64,000 bases of DNA from an uncultured Veillonella sp. (GCF_934230905.1 NZ_CAKQFJ010000008.1:1-64000), one strand, 5' to 3'. Shown: positions 36,968 to 45,359, counted from the stretch's first letter. Numbers and translations: made by a program. Notes: generated by a model not told the origin, from the sequence alone.

Positions 36968-37829
36968 TGTTGAAAAAAGAATACATTGGTCTAGTATATT
37001 GATACGATGTATTTGGATGATTGTAGGTGCCTTGATTTATACAGTAGGGTTAGACCTGTTTCTAGTGCCTAATAATATTATCGATGGTGGTGTAGTTGGT
37101 ATTTCCTTAATGGCTGCAGAACTCTCAGGTGTATCCTTTAGTTTGTTTGTCGTTTTAATTAACATTCCTTTTTTGTATATAGGATATCGTATTAACGGCA
37201 AGGTATTTACTATATCTACATTATTCTCGATTATTTGGATGGCTATTTTTTCATCTTTTGCGCACGATTTTGCACCAGTTACAACGAATCCTTTTTTAGG
37301 TGCTATTTTTGGAGGCATTATACTTGGAATTGGCGTTGGTCTTATTATACGTAATGGAGGATGCCTAGATGGCTCTGAAATTGTAGCCATTATTTTTGAT
37401 AAGCGAACAACTTTTTCTGTAGGTGAAATTGTAATGGCTATGAATTTAGTTATTCTAGGGGCTGCTGGATTTGTGTACAGTTGGGATAGTGCTATGTATT
37501 CACTAGTAGCTTATTTTATAGCTTATAAAATGATTGATATTACAATTACAGGCCTTGAAGAATCTAAGGGGGTAATGATTATTACTGATGCAGATAATTC
37601 TGAAAAAATTGCTGATGCTTTAAATGCAAATCTAAATAGAGGTGTTACTATATTATATGGTGAAGGTGGTTATTTAAAAACACCGAAACATGCTTTATAT
37701 TCAGTCGTAACGCGTTTGGAAATTACGCGTTTGAAGGACACTGTTTATGATGTCGATCCATCAGCGTTTATAACAATTCAAGATGTACACGATGTATTTG
37801 GTGGACGTTTTACTAAGAGTGGACATTAA
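36960..37829 (+). CDS. YitT-family membrane protein (DUF161/DUF2179)
   Basis: 289 residues from the ATG at 36960, 7 nt after AAGGAG; an upstream ATG at 36945 overlaps that box. Five or six hydrophobic segments fill residues about 10-200, with the family motifs LFLVPNNIIDGGVVGISLM and GGCLDGSEIVAI, and a C-terminal DUF2179 domain (ITDADNSEKIADALNANLNRGVTILYGEGGY region). Function is unknown; some members are proposed transporters. Confidence 0.88.
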   Translation: MSDVEKRIHWSSILIRCIWMIVGALIYTVGLDLFLVPNNIIDGGVVGISLMAAELSGVSFSLFVVLINIPFLYIGYRINGKVFTISTLFSIIWMAIFSSFAHDFAPVTTNPFLGAIFGGIILGIGVGLIIRNGGCLDGSEIVAIIFDKRTTFSVGEIVMAMNLVILGAAGFVYSWDSAMYSLVAYFIAYKMIDITITGLEESKGVMIITDADNSEKIADALNANLNRGVTILYGEGGYLKTPKHALYSVVTRLEITRLKDTVYDVDPSAFITIQDVHDVFGGRFTKSGH

Positions 37830-37839
37830 GGGGGCTCTA

Positions 37840-38412
37840 ATGAATAATAAATTTGTAAAAGAAATATTGGATTGGATCTATGCAATTGTTTTGGCACTAG
37901 TTATTGCCATGGTAATTCATATTTTTATTGTACAACCAACACGTGTATCGGGTGAATCTATGGAAGATACATTACATAATGGACAATATTTAATTGTTAC
38001 AAAGTGGCAACATATTATGCGTGATATGCCTGACTATGGTCAGATTGTCATTATCGATAGTCGTGTGAATCGTGAACGCACATGGACAGATGATGTGAAA
38101 GAGCCTTTGATGAATTATGTGAGTGTAGTTGATAAATCTGCTCAAACAAATGATGTATGGGTAAAACGAGTGATTGGTAGACCTGGCGATACGTTGGAAT
38201 TTAAAGATGGTCATGTATGGCGTAATGGTCAAGAACTACAAGAACCTTATACCAAAGATCCTACAATGAACTATAGTCGTTCTACACCTGTTGTAGTACC
38301 TGAAGGTCATGTATTTGTAATGGGGGATAATCGAAATCATTCTAGCGATAGTCGATTCATTGGACCTGTACCTGTAGATCATGTACTAGGTTTTGTAGAG
38401 TATGCCCTATAA
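37840..38412 (+). CDS. lepB: Signal peptidase I
   Basis: 190 residues from the ATG at 37840, after GGGG; an ATG-started frame at 37783 would overlap the YitT gene. One membrane segment spans residues about 12-31. The catalytic Ser40 lies in VSGESMEDTL and the Lys109 general base in WVKRVIGRPGDTLE; MGDNRNHSSDSR is the third conserved box. It cleaves the many Sec signal peptides coded nearby (OmpM, BamA, TolC). Confidence 0.95.
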   Translation: MNNKFVKEILDWIYAIVLALVIAMVIHIFIVQPTRVSGESMEDTLHNGQYLIVTKWQHIMRDMPDYGQIVIIDSRVNRERTWTDDVKEPLMNYVSVVDKSAQTNDVWVKRVIGRPGDTLEFKDGHVWRNGQELQEPYTKDPTMNYSRSTPVVVPEGHVFVMGDNRNHSSDSRFIGPVPVDHVLGFVEYAL

Positions 38413-38480
38413 TAGATAATAGAATATATAAAAATCTAAGGACTTAAGTGTTACAGCTCAATACTATAATGCTTTATATG

Positions 38481-38520
38481 AGAACGTATATTACTAAATT
38501 GTAATGTACGTTCTTTTTTA
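38481..38520 (+). terminator. Terminator after lepB
   Basis: AGAACGTATATTAC (38481-38494) pairs with GTAATGTACGTTCT (38501-38514) with one G-T wobble, followed by a T-tract. It lies about 70 nt after the lepB stop. Confidence 0.85.
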
Positions 38521-38594
38521 TATATCTGATGAAGTATTATATTGCTTGCAATCTATCTCTTTCATACATATAAATATAAATGATTTATATAATC

Positions 38595-38643
38595 AATATC
38601 ATTTACAATGATATTGAAAACTGATATCATATCTGTGTTATGT
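38595..38643 (+). promoter_or_regulatory. ompM1 promoter with overlapping inverted-repeat operator
   Basis: A 9-bp inverted repeat AATATCATT-TAC-AATGATATT at 38595-38615 overlaps a -35 candidate TTGAAA (38614-38619). A third half-site ATATCAT sits at 38624-38630 between this and a -10-like TTATGT (38638-38643). The half-sites ATATCAT, ATGATAT and ATATCAT are thus spread across the promoter, as expected for a repressor such as a Fur-family regulator. The regulator itself is not identified. Confidence 0.55.
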
Positions 38644-38666
38644 GAATTTTTTTTAGAGAGGTTTAG

Positions 38667-39938
38667 ATGATGAATAAGAAAAATCTATCTTTAGCAGTTG
38701 CCGCATTATCTGTTGTAGGTGTAACGACAGCTTTTGCAGCCAATCCTTTTTCTGATGTAACACCTGATAGCTGGGCCTATCAATCTGTATCACAATTGGC
38801 TAGTGCCGGTATCATTAACGGATATCCAGATGGTACTTTCAAAGGCCAAAAGGATATTACTCGCTTTGAGATGGCTCAAATGGTTGCTAAGGCGATGGCA
38901 AATCAAGATCGTGCTAATGCAGAGCAACAAGCGATGATTAATCGTTTGGCCGATGAATTTTCTAATGAATTGTCAAATTTTGGTGTTCGTGTATCTGCCT
39001 TAGAGGACCGCGTAGGAAATGTTAAGTTCTCCGGTGATACTCGTATTAACTATGTTGAAAAAGAAGGCATAGATAATCTAGATTCCGAAGGTAAATTTAC
39101 CGCTCGTGTGCGTTTAAATATGGATGCTAAAGTTAATAAGAATACATCTGTAAAAGCGCGATTAACTTCAGGGTCTATTGAACTTGGTGATGCAGCTAAA
39201 GATCATACTATGTCCTTTGATTTAGCCTATGTAGAACACAAATTTGGCAAAAATCATATGGTAGATATTGGTCGCTATACACAAAGCTTTGGTGATGGTT
39301 TAATCTATTCTAGTAACTTTGATGGTATTGGGTATAGAACACAAGTAGGAAAGGTAAATGTTAATGCTGCTTACGGTTACCCAACACTAGGTCGCTTTAG
39401 TAAGGCCTCTAAAGAAAATAATACCGAAATGGCGCTTATTAACCTTAGTGCACCAGTAAATAAACACTTAAATGTAGGTGGTATGTTTGCTCATGTAGGT
39501 ACTACTAACGTCAAAATGGGCAATGGTAAGACTACTAATGATTTTAATAATGTATATGGTTTTAATGCACAATATAATATTGGTAAATTTGCCACTAATG
39601 CTGAATGGGTAACCGCAACAGGTCTTAGCAATAGTGATGTTTGGAATGTGGGCGTAAAATGGGGCGACTACAAAATCACTAAGAAAAACTCCTGGCGTGT
39701 AGCGCTTGATTACTACAACCAAGAAAAGAATGCTCCTGTATTCAAAACACAAAAATATGAAGGTAATGACTTATATGGTAAGTCTCGCTATGAAGGCTAT
39801 AAAGCATGGCAGCTTAGTGCGTCCTATGCACCAGAGAAAAATGTAGGCATTACAACATATTATGGCTTCCATGCTAAAACACAAGAAGGCCATAAGGTAA
39901 ATGATTACTATCGTGCAGACTTGTTATTTAAATTCTAA
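38667..39938 (+). CDS. ompM1: OmpM-type SLH-barrel porin (first copy)
   Basis: 423 residues. Signal peptide to AFA (residue 24); one SLH domain at about 25-78 (NPFSDVTPDSWAYQSVSQLA and GYPDGTFKGQKDITRFEMAQM); a coiled-coil stalk at about 80-118; then an outer-membrane barrel ending LLFKF. SLH domains of this family bind peptidoglycan, so OmpM tethers the outer membrane to the wall and serves as a porin. It differs more from copies 2 and 3 than they do from each other, and its upstream region lacks their shared leader motif. Numbering of the copies follows their order in this window. Confidence 0.93.
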   Translation: MMNKKNLSLAVAALSVVGVTTAFAANPFSDVTPDSWAYQSVSQLASAGIINGYPDGTFKGQKDITRFEMAQMVAKAMANQDRANAEQQAMINRLADEFSNELSNFGVRVSALEDRVGNVKFSGDTRINYVEKEGIDNLDSEGKFTARVRLNMDAKVNKNTSVKARLTSGSIELGDAAKDHTMSFDLAYVEHKFGKNHMVDIGRYTQSFGDGLIYSSNFDGIGYRTQVGKVNVNAAYGYPTLGRFSKASKENNTEMALINLSAPVNKHLNVGGMFAHVGTTNVKMGNGKTTNDFNNVYGFNAQYNIGKFATNAEWVTATGLSNSDVWNVGVKWGDYKITKKNSWRVALDYYNQEKNAPVFKTQKYEGNDLYGKSRYEGYKAWQLSASYAPEKNVGITTYYGFHAKTQEGHKVNDYYRADLLFKF

Positions 39939-39951
39939 TTAATATCTATGA

Positions 39952-39986
39952 AATAAGATCTATCAGAGATGATAGATCTTATTTTT
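39952..39986 (+). terminator. Terminator after ompM1
   Basis: A perfect 14-bp stem AATAAGATCTATCA / TGATAGATCTTATT with GAGA loop and TTT tail. Confidence 0.93.
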
Positions 39987-40188
39987 GTTATAACTAATTA
40001 ATTGTAATTACATTTATTAGTTATACATATTAATTGAGATGGTAAAAGATGTTAAAATACATTGTTTTATACGTAAATAAAATGAAATTTTATAAAATTT
40101 AATTTTGATAAATGCAGATAGATACTGCTTTTATTGTATAAAATTATTTCATGAAAGAAATTTCATAATATTTAATTGTGTAAGATGC
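39987..40188 (+). other. AT-rich region upstream of the ompM2 promoter
   Basis: About 200 nt with no gene. It is dominated by A/T runs and repeated TTTCAT/ATGAAA segments. I see no start codon with a ribosome-binding site and no clear hairpin terminator beyond the ompM1 one. An UP-element or bent-DNA contribution to the downstream promoter is possible. Confidence 0.4.
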
Positions 40189-40217
40189 TTTACAAATTTG
40201 TTGACCAGATGTATATT
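40189..40217 (+). promoter_or_regulatory. ompM2 promoter
   Basis: TTTACA at 40189-40194 and TATATT at 40212-40217 are 17 bp apart. The ompM3 promoter has the same -35 and the same spacing. The predicted start near 40224 gives a leader of about 177 nt. Confidence 0.55.
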
Positions 40218-40271
40218 GACATCACAGAAAGACAACACACCAAGTTGTGGTAATAAATAAGAATAGAAGAA

Positions 40272-40309
40272 GAGGAAACGTGGATACTCTACACGATGTT
40301 CTTATATAA
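40272..40309 (+). promoter_or_regulatory. Conserved ompM2 leader element with possible leader peptide
   Basis: The 18-mer GAGGAAACGTGGATACTC (40272-40289) is identical in the ompM3 leader (42111-42128). GAGG could serve as a ribosome-binding site for a GTG at 40280, opening a nine-codon frame MDTLHDVLI that stops with TAA at 40307-40309. The surrounding leader sequences are otherwise dissimilar, so the element looks selected. It could equally be an RNA- or protein-binding site. Confidence 0.45.
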
Positions 40310-40400
40310 AGCATAACTAGATGTATAGTCTTCTGATAATATAAATTTTTTTCTAAATTTGTTAGTCAAAAAAGACTATGTCAGAAAGAAGGAATCTATT

Positions 40401-41663
40401 ATGAAAAAACAATTCGCAGCAGTATTTGCAGCAACAGCACTTTTAGGTGTAACTAGCGCATTCGCAGCTAACCCATTTTCCGATGTAACTCCTGATTCTT
40501 GGGCATACCAAGCTGTATCTCAATTAGCACAAGCTGGCATCGTTAATGGTTACCCAGATGGTACTTTCAAAGGCCAAAACGATATCACTCGTTACGAAAT
40601 GGCTCAAATGGTAGCTAAAGCAATGGCTAACCAAGATAAAGCTAATGCAGAACAACAAGCAATGATTAATCGTTTGGCTGATGAATTCTCCAACGAATTG
40701 AACAACTTGGGCGTACGCGTTTCCAAATTGGAAGACCGTGTAGGTAATGTAAAAGTAACTGGTGATGCTCGTATCCGTTACCAAGGTTCTGAAGATAAAG
40801 GTGTTTATAAAGATGGCAGTAAATCTTTAACTGATGGCCGTGCTCGCGTTCAATTCAATGCAAAAGTAAATGATAAAACTGATGCAGTAGTTCGTGTTAA
40901 AGGTGGTTATGAATTTGGTGATGCCTCCAATGGTACAACTGCTAAAATTGACCGTGCATATGTAGACCACAGATTTGGTCATAACGTATCCGCAAAAGCT
41001 GGTCGTTTTAATCAAACAATTGGTGGCGGTTTAATGTATGATGATACATTTGATGGTGCTCAATTAAACGTTGGTAATGATAAAGTTCAAGTACAAGGTG
41101 CTTATGGTTATATGATGGAAGGTGCTGCAGAAGGTCAAGCAAAATCTGATAATCCATCTGTATCCTATGTAGGTTTGAAAGGTAAAGTTGGTAAAGAATC
41201 CTCTGTAGGTGGTTTCTACTCCAGATTGTCTAGTGGCAATTTAAAACATAATGGTGTAGCAACTCCTAATGACCATCAAAACGTATACGGCTTCAATGCA
41301 GATCTTCATAAAGATAAAGTATGGGTTGGCGGTGAATGGTTAAAATCTGCTGATGTAGCTAATTCTCAAGCTTGGACAGCAGGCGTAGGCTATGGTAACT
41401 ACGACATTGCTAAAAAAGGTACTTGGGATGTGAAAGGTCAATACTTCAACCAAAAAGCTAATGCACCAATCGTAAGCTCTACTTGGGATCAAGCATATGA
41501 CTTAACTAATACAAATAATGGTTATAAAGGTTATGTAGCAACAGTTGATTACGCTGTTCAAGATAACGTAGGCTTAAGTGCTGGTTATGGTTTTAATTCC
41601 AAAGACCAAAGCGGTAAAGATTTATCCGATTTCTATCGTGCAGAACTTAACTACAAATTCTAA
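40401..41663 (+). CDS. ompM2: OmpM-type SLH-barrel porin (second copy)
   Basis: 420 residues from the ATG at 40401, after AGAAGGAAT; a TTG frame from 40359 crosses that box. Signal peptide to AFA (residue 22), SLH domain about 25-76 (PFSDVTPDSWAYQAVSQLAQ, GYPDGTFKGQNDITRYEMAQM), coiled-coil stalk about 77-116, and a barrel from about 118 ending ELNYKF. Codon choice resembles ompM3 and suggests high expression. The first 110 codons are nearly identical in DNA to ompM3, including a stretch of more than 60 identical bases in the SLH code, which points to recent duplication or gene conversion. Confidence 0.95.
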   Translation: MKKQFAAVFAATALLGVTSAFAANPFSDVTPDSWAYQAVSQLAQAGIVNGYPDGTFKGQNDITRYEMAQMVAKAMANQDKANAEQQAMINRLADEFSNELNNLGVRVSKLEDRVGNVKVTGDARIRYQGSEDKGVYKDGSKSLTDGRARVQFNAKVNDKTDAVVRVKGGYEFGDASNGTTAKIDRAYVDHRFGHNVSAKAGRFNQTIGGGLMYDDTFDGAQLNVGNDKVQVQGAYGYMMEGAAEGQAKSDNPSVSYVGLKGKVGKESSVGGFYSRLSSGNLKHNGVATPNDHQNVYGFNADLHKDKVWVGGEWLKSADVANSQAWTAGVGYGNYDIAKKGTWDVKGQYFNQKANAPIVSSTWDQAYDLTNTNNGYKGYVATVDYAVQDNVGLSAGYGFNSKDQSGKDLSDFYRAELNYKF

Positions 41664-41725
41664 TTAGTAGTTGATAATTACACTATTATAAAAACCATCT
41701 CTTAATAACATATAATAGTATATAT

Positions 41726-41755
41726 AAAGGAGTCCTTTTTAAAGGGCTCCTTTTT
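41726..41755 (+). terminator. Terminator after ompM2
   Basis: AAAGGAGTCC (41726-41735) pairs with GGGCTCCTTT (41744-41753) with one wobble; a T-tract overlaps the 3' arm. Confidence 0.85.
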
Positions 41756-42024
41756 GTATGCAAAAATTATAAAATGCAATATATAGTATGAGTATAAAAT
41801 GACACAATTATTTAGTTTTATAAATTGTTTTTAATAAAATAAATCATATTAATAAGTATATATTTATAATATTTATGAGAATAAATATCGTTAACAAGAA
41901 AAACAAATAAATTTGTATAAATTTTTGAATTTTTTTAGTTCAAAAAAAAGCAGATAAAATCTAGTTTGACACAAAATTAAAAAAATAAAATTTTTAAAAT
42001 GAGAATGTAACTGAGAAAAAAGGG
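41756..42024 (+). other. Extremely AT-rich region upstream of the ompM3 promoter
   Basis: About 270 nt almost entirely A/T with many A- and T-tracts (for example AAAAAAAAG near 41942-41950 and TTTTTTT near 41930). A TTGACA at 41966-41971 has no good -10 at normal spacing. No gene is seen. Phased A-tracts suggest intrinsic curvature or an UP element serving the strong ompM3 promoter. Confidence 0.45.
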
Positions 42025-42053
42025 TTTACACCAAAAATACTTCGTGCTAATAT
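42025..42053 (+). promoter_or_regulatory. ompM3 promoter
   Basis: TTTACA at 42025-42030 and TAATAT at 42048-42053, 17 bp apart, match the ompM2 promoter design. The predicted start near 42060 leaves a leader of about 165 nt. Confidence 0.55.
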
Positions 42054-42110
42054 CATGGCAACAAGAAGCGGTGAGCAAAACATACTGAAATCTTGATGAA
42101 GAATTATGGC

Positions 42111-42175
42111 GAGGAAACGTGGATACTCCCAAGAGAATTCTAAATCTTGAAATTAGAATGAATTGTGAATCGTAA
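42111..42175 (+). promoter_or_regulatory. Conserved ompM3 leader element with possible leader peptide
   Basis: GAGGAAACGTGGATACTC recurs here at 42111-42128, about 51 nt after the predicted start, as in ompM2 (about 48 nt). A GTG at 42119 would open an 18-codon frame MDTPKRILNLEIRMNCES ending with TAA at 42173-42175. Only MDT is shared with the ompM2 frame. Confidence 0.45.
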
Positions 42176-42223
42176 CTTGAACAACAATTTTATTCTTATT
42201 TTTCAGAAAGAAGGAATTCAACT

Positions 42224-43516
42224 ATGAAAAAACAATTCGCAGCAATCTTTGCAGCAACAGCAGTTTTGGGTGTAACTACTGCATTTGCAGCTAACCCATT
42301 CTCCGATGTAACTCCTGATTCTTGGGCATACCAAGCAGTTTCTCAATTAGCAGCTGCTGGTATCGTTAACGGTTATCCAGATGGTACTTTCAAAGGCCAA
42401 AACGATATCACTCGTTACGAAATGGCTCAAATGGTAGCTAAAGCTATGGCTAACCAAGACCGCGCTAACGCTGAACAACAAGCTATGATTAACCGTTTGG
42501 CTGATGAATTCTCCAACGAATTGAACAACTTGGGCGTTCGTGTAGCTCGCTTGGAAGACCGCGTTGGTAACGTAAAAGTTACTGGTGATGTTCGTCTTCG
42601 TTACCAAGATGGTTCTGATAAAGGTGCTAACAGAAGCTTTACAAATACTAATAGCAATAAACCAGGCGCATCTCAATTTGATGCTCGTGCACGTGTACAA
42701 TTCAATGCAAAAGTTAACGACCGCACTGATGCTGTAGTTCGTTTGACTTCTGGTAGCTTTGAACTTGGTAATGCTACTGATGGTGGCAATACAACGGCAA
42801 AAATCGATCGTGCTTATGTAAACCACAAATTTGGCGAACGCGTATCTGCTAAAGCAGGTCGTTTTGGTCAAACAATCGGTGCTGGTTTAGCATTTGATGG
42901 TACTTTTGATGGTGCTCAATTTAACGCTGGTAACGATAAAGTTAACTTCCAAGCAGCTTATGGTTATGCAGTATCTGGTCTTGTTAAAGGTAATGCTAAA
43001 GCAGTAAACCCTGAACTTGCTATTGTAAACTTGAATGGTAAAGTTGGCAAACATGCTAATGTAGGCGGTTTCTATACTCGTGTAAACGGTGAAGACTTTA
43101 AAACTTCTGCTACAGCGACTCCAGCTAGTAAAGCTTACAAAAATATCTATGGTTTCAACACAGACATTAACTTCGACAAAGTTTGGGTTGGTGGCGAATG
43201 GTTGAAAGCTTCCAACGTTGACAAATCTCAAGCTTGGACTGCAGGCGTTGGTTATGGTAACTACAACCAAGCTAAACAAGGTACTTGGGACGTAAAAGCT
43301 CAATATTTCAATCAAAAAGAAAATGCTCCTATCGTTGATTCCACTTGGAACCAATACTACGGTGCAAACTCCAAAGGTTGGTTGGCATCTGTTGACTATG
43401 CATTGCAAAATAATGTTGGCTTATCCGCTTACTACGGTTTCGACTGGAAACAAACTCAAAACAACGGTAAAGATCTTGGTGACTTCTACCGTGCAGACCT
43501 TAACTACAAATTCTAA
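42224..43516 (+). CDS. ompM3: OmpM-type SLH-barrel porin (third copy)
   Basis: 430 residues; the ATG follows AGAAGGAAT. Same order as copies 1 and 2: signal peptide to AFA (residue 22), SLH domain about 25-76, coiled-coil stalk about 77-116, barrel from about 118 ending DLNYKF. Its codons favour C-ending forms (AAC, TTC, CGC) more than its neighbours do, the pattern of a very highly expressed gene. The barrel loops diverge from ompM2, notably an insertion near residues 130-150 (NTNSNKPGAS), while the SLH code is conserved. Confidence 0.95.
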   Translation: MKKQFAAIFAATAVLGVTTAFAANPFSDVTPDSWAYQAVSQLAAAGIVNGYPDGTFKGQNDITRYEMAQMVAKAMANQDRANAEQQAMINRLADEFSNELNNLGVRVARLEDRVGNVKVTGDVRLRYQDGSDKGANRSFTNTNSNKPGASQFDARARVQFNAKVNDRTDAVVRLTSGSFELGNATDGGNTTAKIDRAYVNHKFGERVSAKAGRFGQTIGAGLAFDGTFDGAQFNAGNDKVNFQAAYGYAVSGLVKGNAKAVNPELAIVNLNGKVGKHANVGGFYTRVNGEDFKTSATATPASKAYKNIYGFNTDINFDKVWVGGEWLKASNVDKSQAWTAGVGYGNYNQAKQGTWDVKAQYFNQKENAPIVDSTWNQYYGANSKGWLASVDYALQNNVGLSAYYGFDWKQTQNNGKDLGDFYRADLNYKF

Positions 43517-43536
43517 TTTGATAGTTACAAATATAA

Positions 43537-43566
43537 AAGGGACTCCTTCGGGAGTCTCTTTTTTTG
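43537..43566 (+). terminator. Terminator after ompM3 with UUCG tetraloop
   Basis: AAGGGACTCC / GGAGTCTCTT (one wobble) closes on a C-UUCG-G tetraloop, followed by a T-tract. This is a very stable terminator, fitting a highly expressed gene. Confidence 0.93.
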
Positions 43567-43579
43567 TACCCCTTATAAA

Positions 43580-43588
43580 TGGTATAAT
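43580..43588 (+). promoter_or_regulatory. Extended -10 promoter for the HAD-rapZ-yvcK-whiA run
   Basis: TGGTATAAT carries a perfect TATAAT at 43583-43588 with the extended -10 TG. No clear -35 is visible because the ompM3 terminator T-run occupies that position. Confidence 0.5.
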
Positions 43589-43623
43589 AAATAAATACAG
43601 TAATTATACAAGGAGGTCTATTC

Positions 43624-44436
43624 ATGAATCCTTCTTTTTCACATATTCAGATGGTGGCTATTGATTGTGATGAAACATTGTTGCGTAGTGATAATACGGT
43701 GTCAAAGTATACTAAGGATGTATTGCATCGATTACAAGATAAAGGCGTTCGTATCACTATTGCAACGGGGCGTATGTACCAAACGGCGAAGCCTGTTGGT
43801 ATGTCATTGCAGCTTGGTAATGTGCCGATGATATTATTTTCCGGAGGTCTCATCCAAGAATTAGAATCAGGTCGTAAGCTATTTGAACGGACTGTGCCAT
43901 TAGATACAGTACAACGGATTTGGAAAATAGCAAGTCAATATGGTTGGCATATTCAATCTTATGTAGATGATCATCTATTGTGTCATCATCAGGATTGGCA
44001 ATCGAATTTATATGAACGTCAAACGGGGGCTAAAGCTGAATTTTTAAGCGATTCGTTGTATGAACTTTCACAAGAGCCGAATAAATTAATTGCTATAGAT
44101 ACTGTTAAAAACATAGATTCTATCATTGATACATTGGCGCCCATTGTAGGCGATACGGCTACGTTAGTGCGGAGCCAACAGGATTTTTTAGAAATCATTG
44201 CACCTCATGTATCCAAGGGCGATGCGTTATATCAGTTAGCACAGCAATATGGAATTGGCCTAGAGCATATCGTATCCTTTGGTAATGCAGAAAATGATAT
44301 TTCTATGTTGTCTAAAACTGGTTATGCAGTAGCTGTTGAAAATGCTGTAGATCATGTTAAGTCTGTAGCTCATGAAGTATGTGCTCACCACAATGATGAT
44401 GGTGTAGCTCAGTGGATTGAAAAACATTTATTATAA
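43624..44436 (+). CDS. Cof-type HAD-superfamily phosphatase
   Basis: 270 residues; the ATG follows AAGGAGG. Motif I is AIDCDETLLRSDNTVS, motif II lies in ITIATGRMYQTAKP, and motifs III/IV are KGDALYQLAQQYGI and VSFGNAENDISMLSKTGYAVAVENA. This is the Cof/YidA group with a C2 cap, which dephosphorylates sugar phosphates and other small metabolites; the substrate is unknown. It leads the rapZ-yvcK-whiA run by 11 nt. Confidence 0.9.
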   Translation: MNPSFSHIQMVAIDCDETLLRSDNTVSKYTKDVLHRLQDKGVRITIATGRMYQTAKPVGMSLQLGNVPMILFSGGLIQELESGRKLFERTVPLDTVQRIWKIASQYGWHIQSYVDDHLLCHHQDWQSNLYERQTGAKAEFLSDSLYELSQEPNKLIAIDTVKNIDSIIDTLAPIVGDTATLVRSQQDFLEIIAPHVSKGDALYQLAQQYGIGLEHIVSFGNAENDISMLSKTGYAVAVENAVDHVKSVAHEVCAHHNDDGVAQWIEKHLL

Positions 44437-44447
44437 TGGAGTAAGGT

Positions 44448-45359
44448 ATGGAAGCATTTCGTTTATTAATTGTTACTGGTATGTCTGGGGCGGGAAAAAC
44501 TCAGGTCTTACAAGCATTAGAGGATATGGGATACCTTTGTGTTGATAATATTCCACCTGTATTAATTCCTAAGTTAAGTGAAATTTGTCGACAAGGTGGC
44601 GACCGCACTAATCGGGTAGCTCTTGTTGTAGATATTCGTGGTGGTGAATTTTTTGAGGCTCTATCTGCATCCTTGGAGAATTTAAAAGAGATGAAGGTAG
44701 ACTATGAAATCGTATTTATGGATGCGAGTGATGAAACATTGATTCGTCGTTATAAAGAATCTCGACGTAGTCATCCATTGGCTCCAAGCGGGCGCATTAC
44801 AACAGGTCTAAAAAAAGAACGTCAAATTTTAGATTCTGTACGGCATAAAGCAGATTACATTATTGATACAACAGATATGAAAACAGCATCTCTTAAGGAC
44901 TACTTGAAAAAACGATTTACTCAAGTGGCTGATAAACATGGTATGTCTGTAACTGTTGTGAGTTTTGGATTTAAATATGGGTTACCTTTAGATGCTGATA
45001 TGATATGGGATGTTCGTTTTTTGCCTAATCCATTCTATATTCCAGAATACCGTCATAAAACAGGGCGTGTACAGGTGGTTAATGACTATATTCACTCTTT
45101 TGATGTAACGGATGAATTTAAAAAACACTATTTTAATACTATGGATTTTCTTGTACCAAATTATGAGAAAGAAGGCAAGGCCCAATTTATTGTAGCTGTT
45201 GGTTGTACGGGTGGTATGCATCGTTCTGTTGCAATGGCAGAGGCTTTGTATGCTCATTTATTAGAAAAAGGTTATCGAGCAACTGTTGAACATCGTGATA
45301 TGATGAAAAATACTGTTGAAGAAGATTTTAATCCACATCAAGCAGGTCTAGGGAACTAA
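44448..45359 (+). CDS. rapZ: RapZ/YvcJ-family nucleotide-binding protein
   Basis: 303 residues. The P-loop is GMSGAGKTQ at residues 11-19, followed by ALEDMGYLCVDNIPP, and the C-terminal domain includes VAVGCTGGMHRSVAMAEAL. In E. coli RapZ directs RNase E to a small RNA; in Firmicutes YvcJ binds GTP. The order rapZ-yvcK-whiA is the classic Gram-positive arrangement. Confidence 0.95.
   Translation: MEAFRLLIVTGMSGAGKTQVLQALEDMGYLCVDNIPPVLIPKLSEICRQGGDRTNRVALVVDIRGGEFFEALSASLENLKEMKVDYEIVFMDASDETLIRRYKESRRSHPLAPSGRITTGLKKERQILDSVRHKADYIIDTTDMKTASLKDYLKKRFTQVADKHGMSVTVVSFGFKYGLPLDADMIWDVRFLPNPFYIPEYRHKTGRVQVVNDYIHSFDVTDEFKKHYFNTMDFLVPNYEKEGKAQFIVAVGCTGGMHRSVAMAEALYAHLLEKGYRATVEHRDMMKNTVEEDFNPHQAGLGN

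Noticed and set aside
40141..40180. Repeated TTTCAT/ATGAAA segments upstream of ompM2 as an operator
   Set aside because: The arms do not form a consistent inverted repeat, and similar strings occur throughout this AT-rich block.
40359..40400. N-terminal extension of ompM2 from a TTG
   Set aside because: The AGAAGGAAT box and the signal peptide place the true start at the ATG at 40401, matching ompM3.
42347..43408. Two minus-strand frames of about 173 codons each inside ompM3
   Set aside because: They mirror the strongly biased codons of ompM3, have no ribosome-binding site or promoter, and show no recognisable domain.
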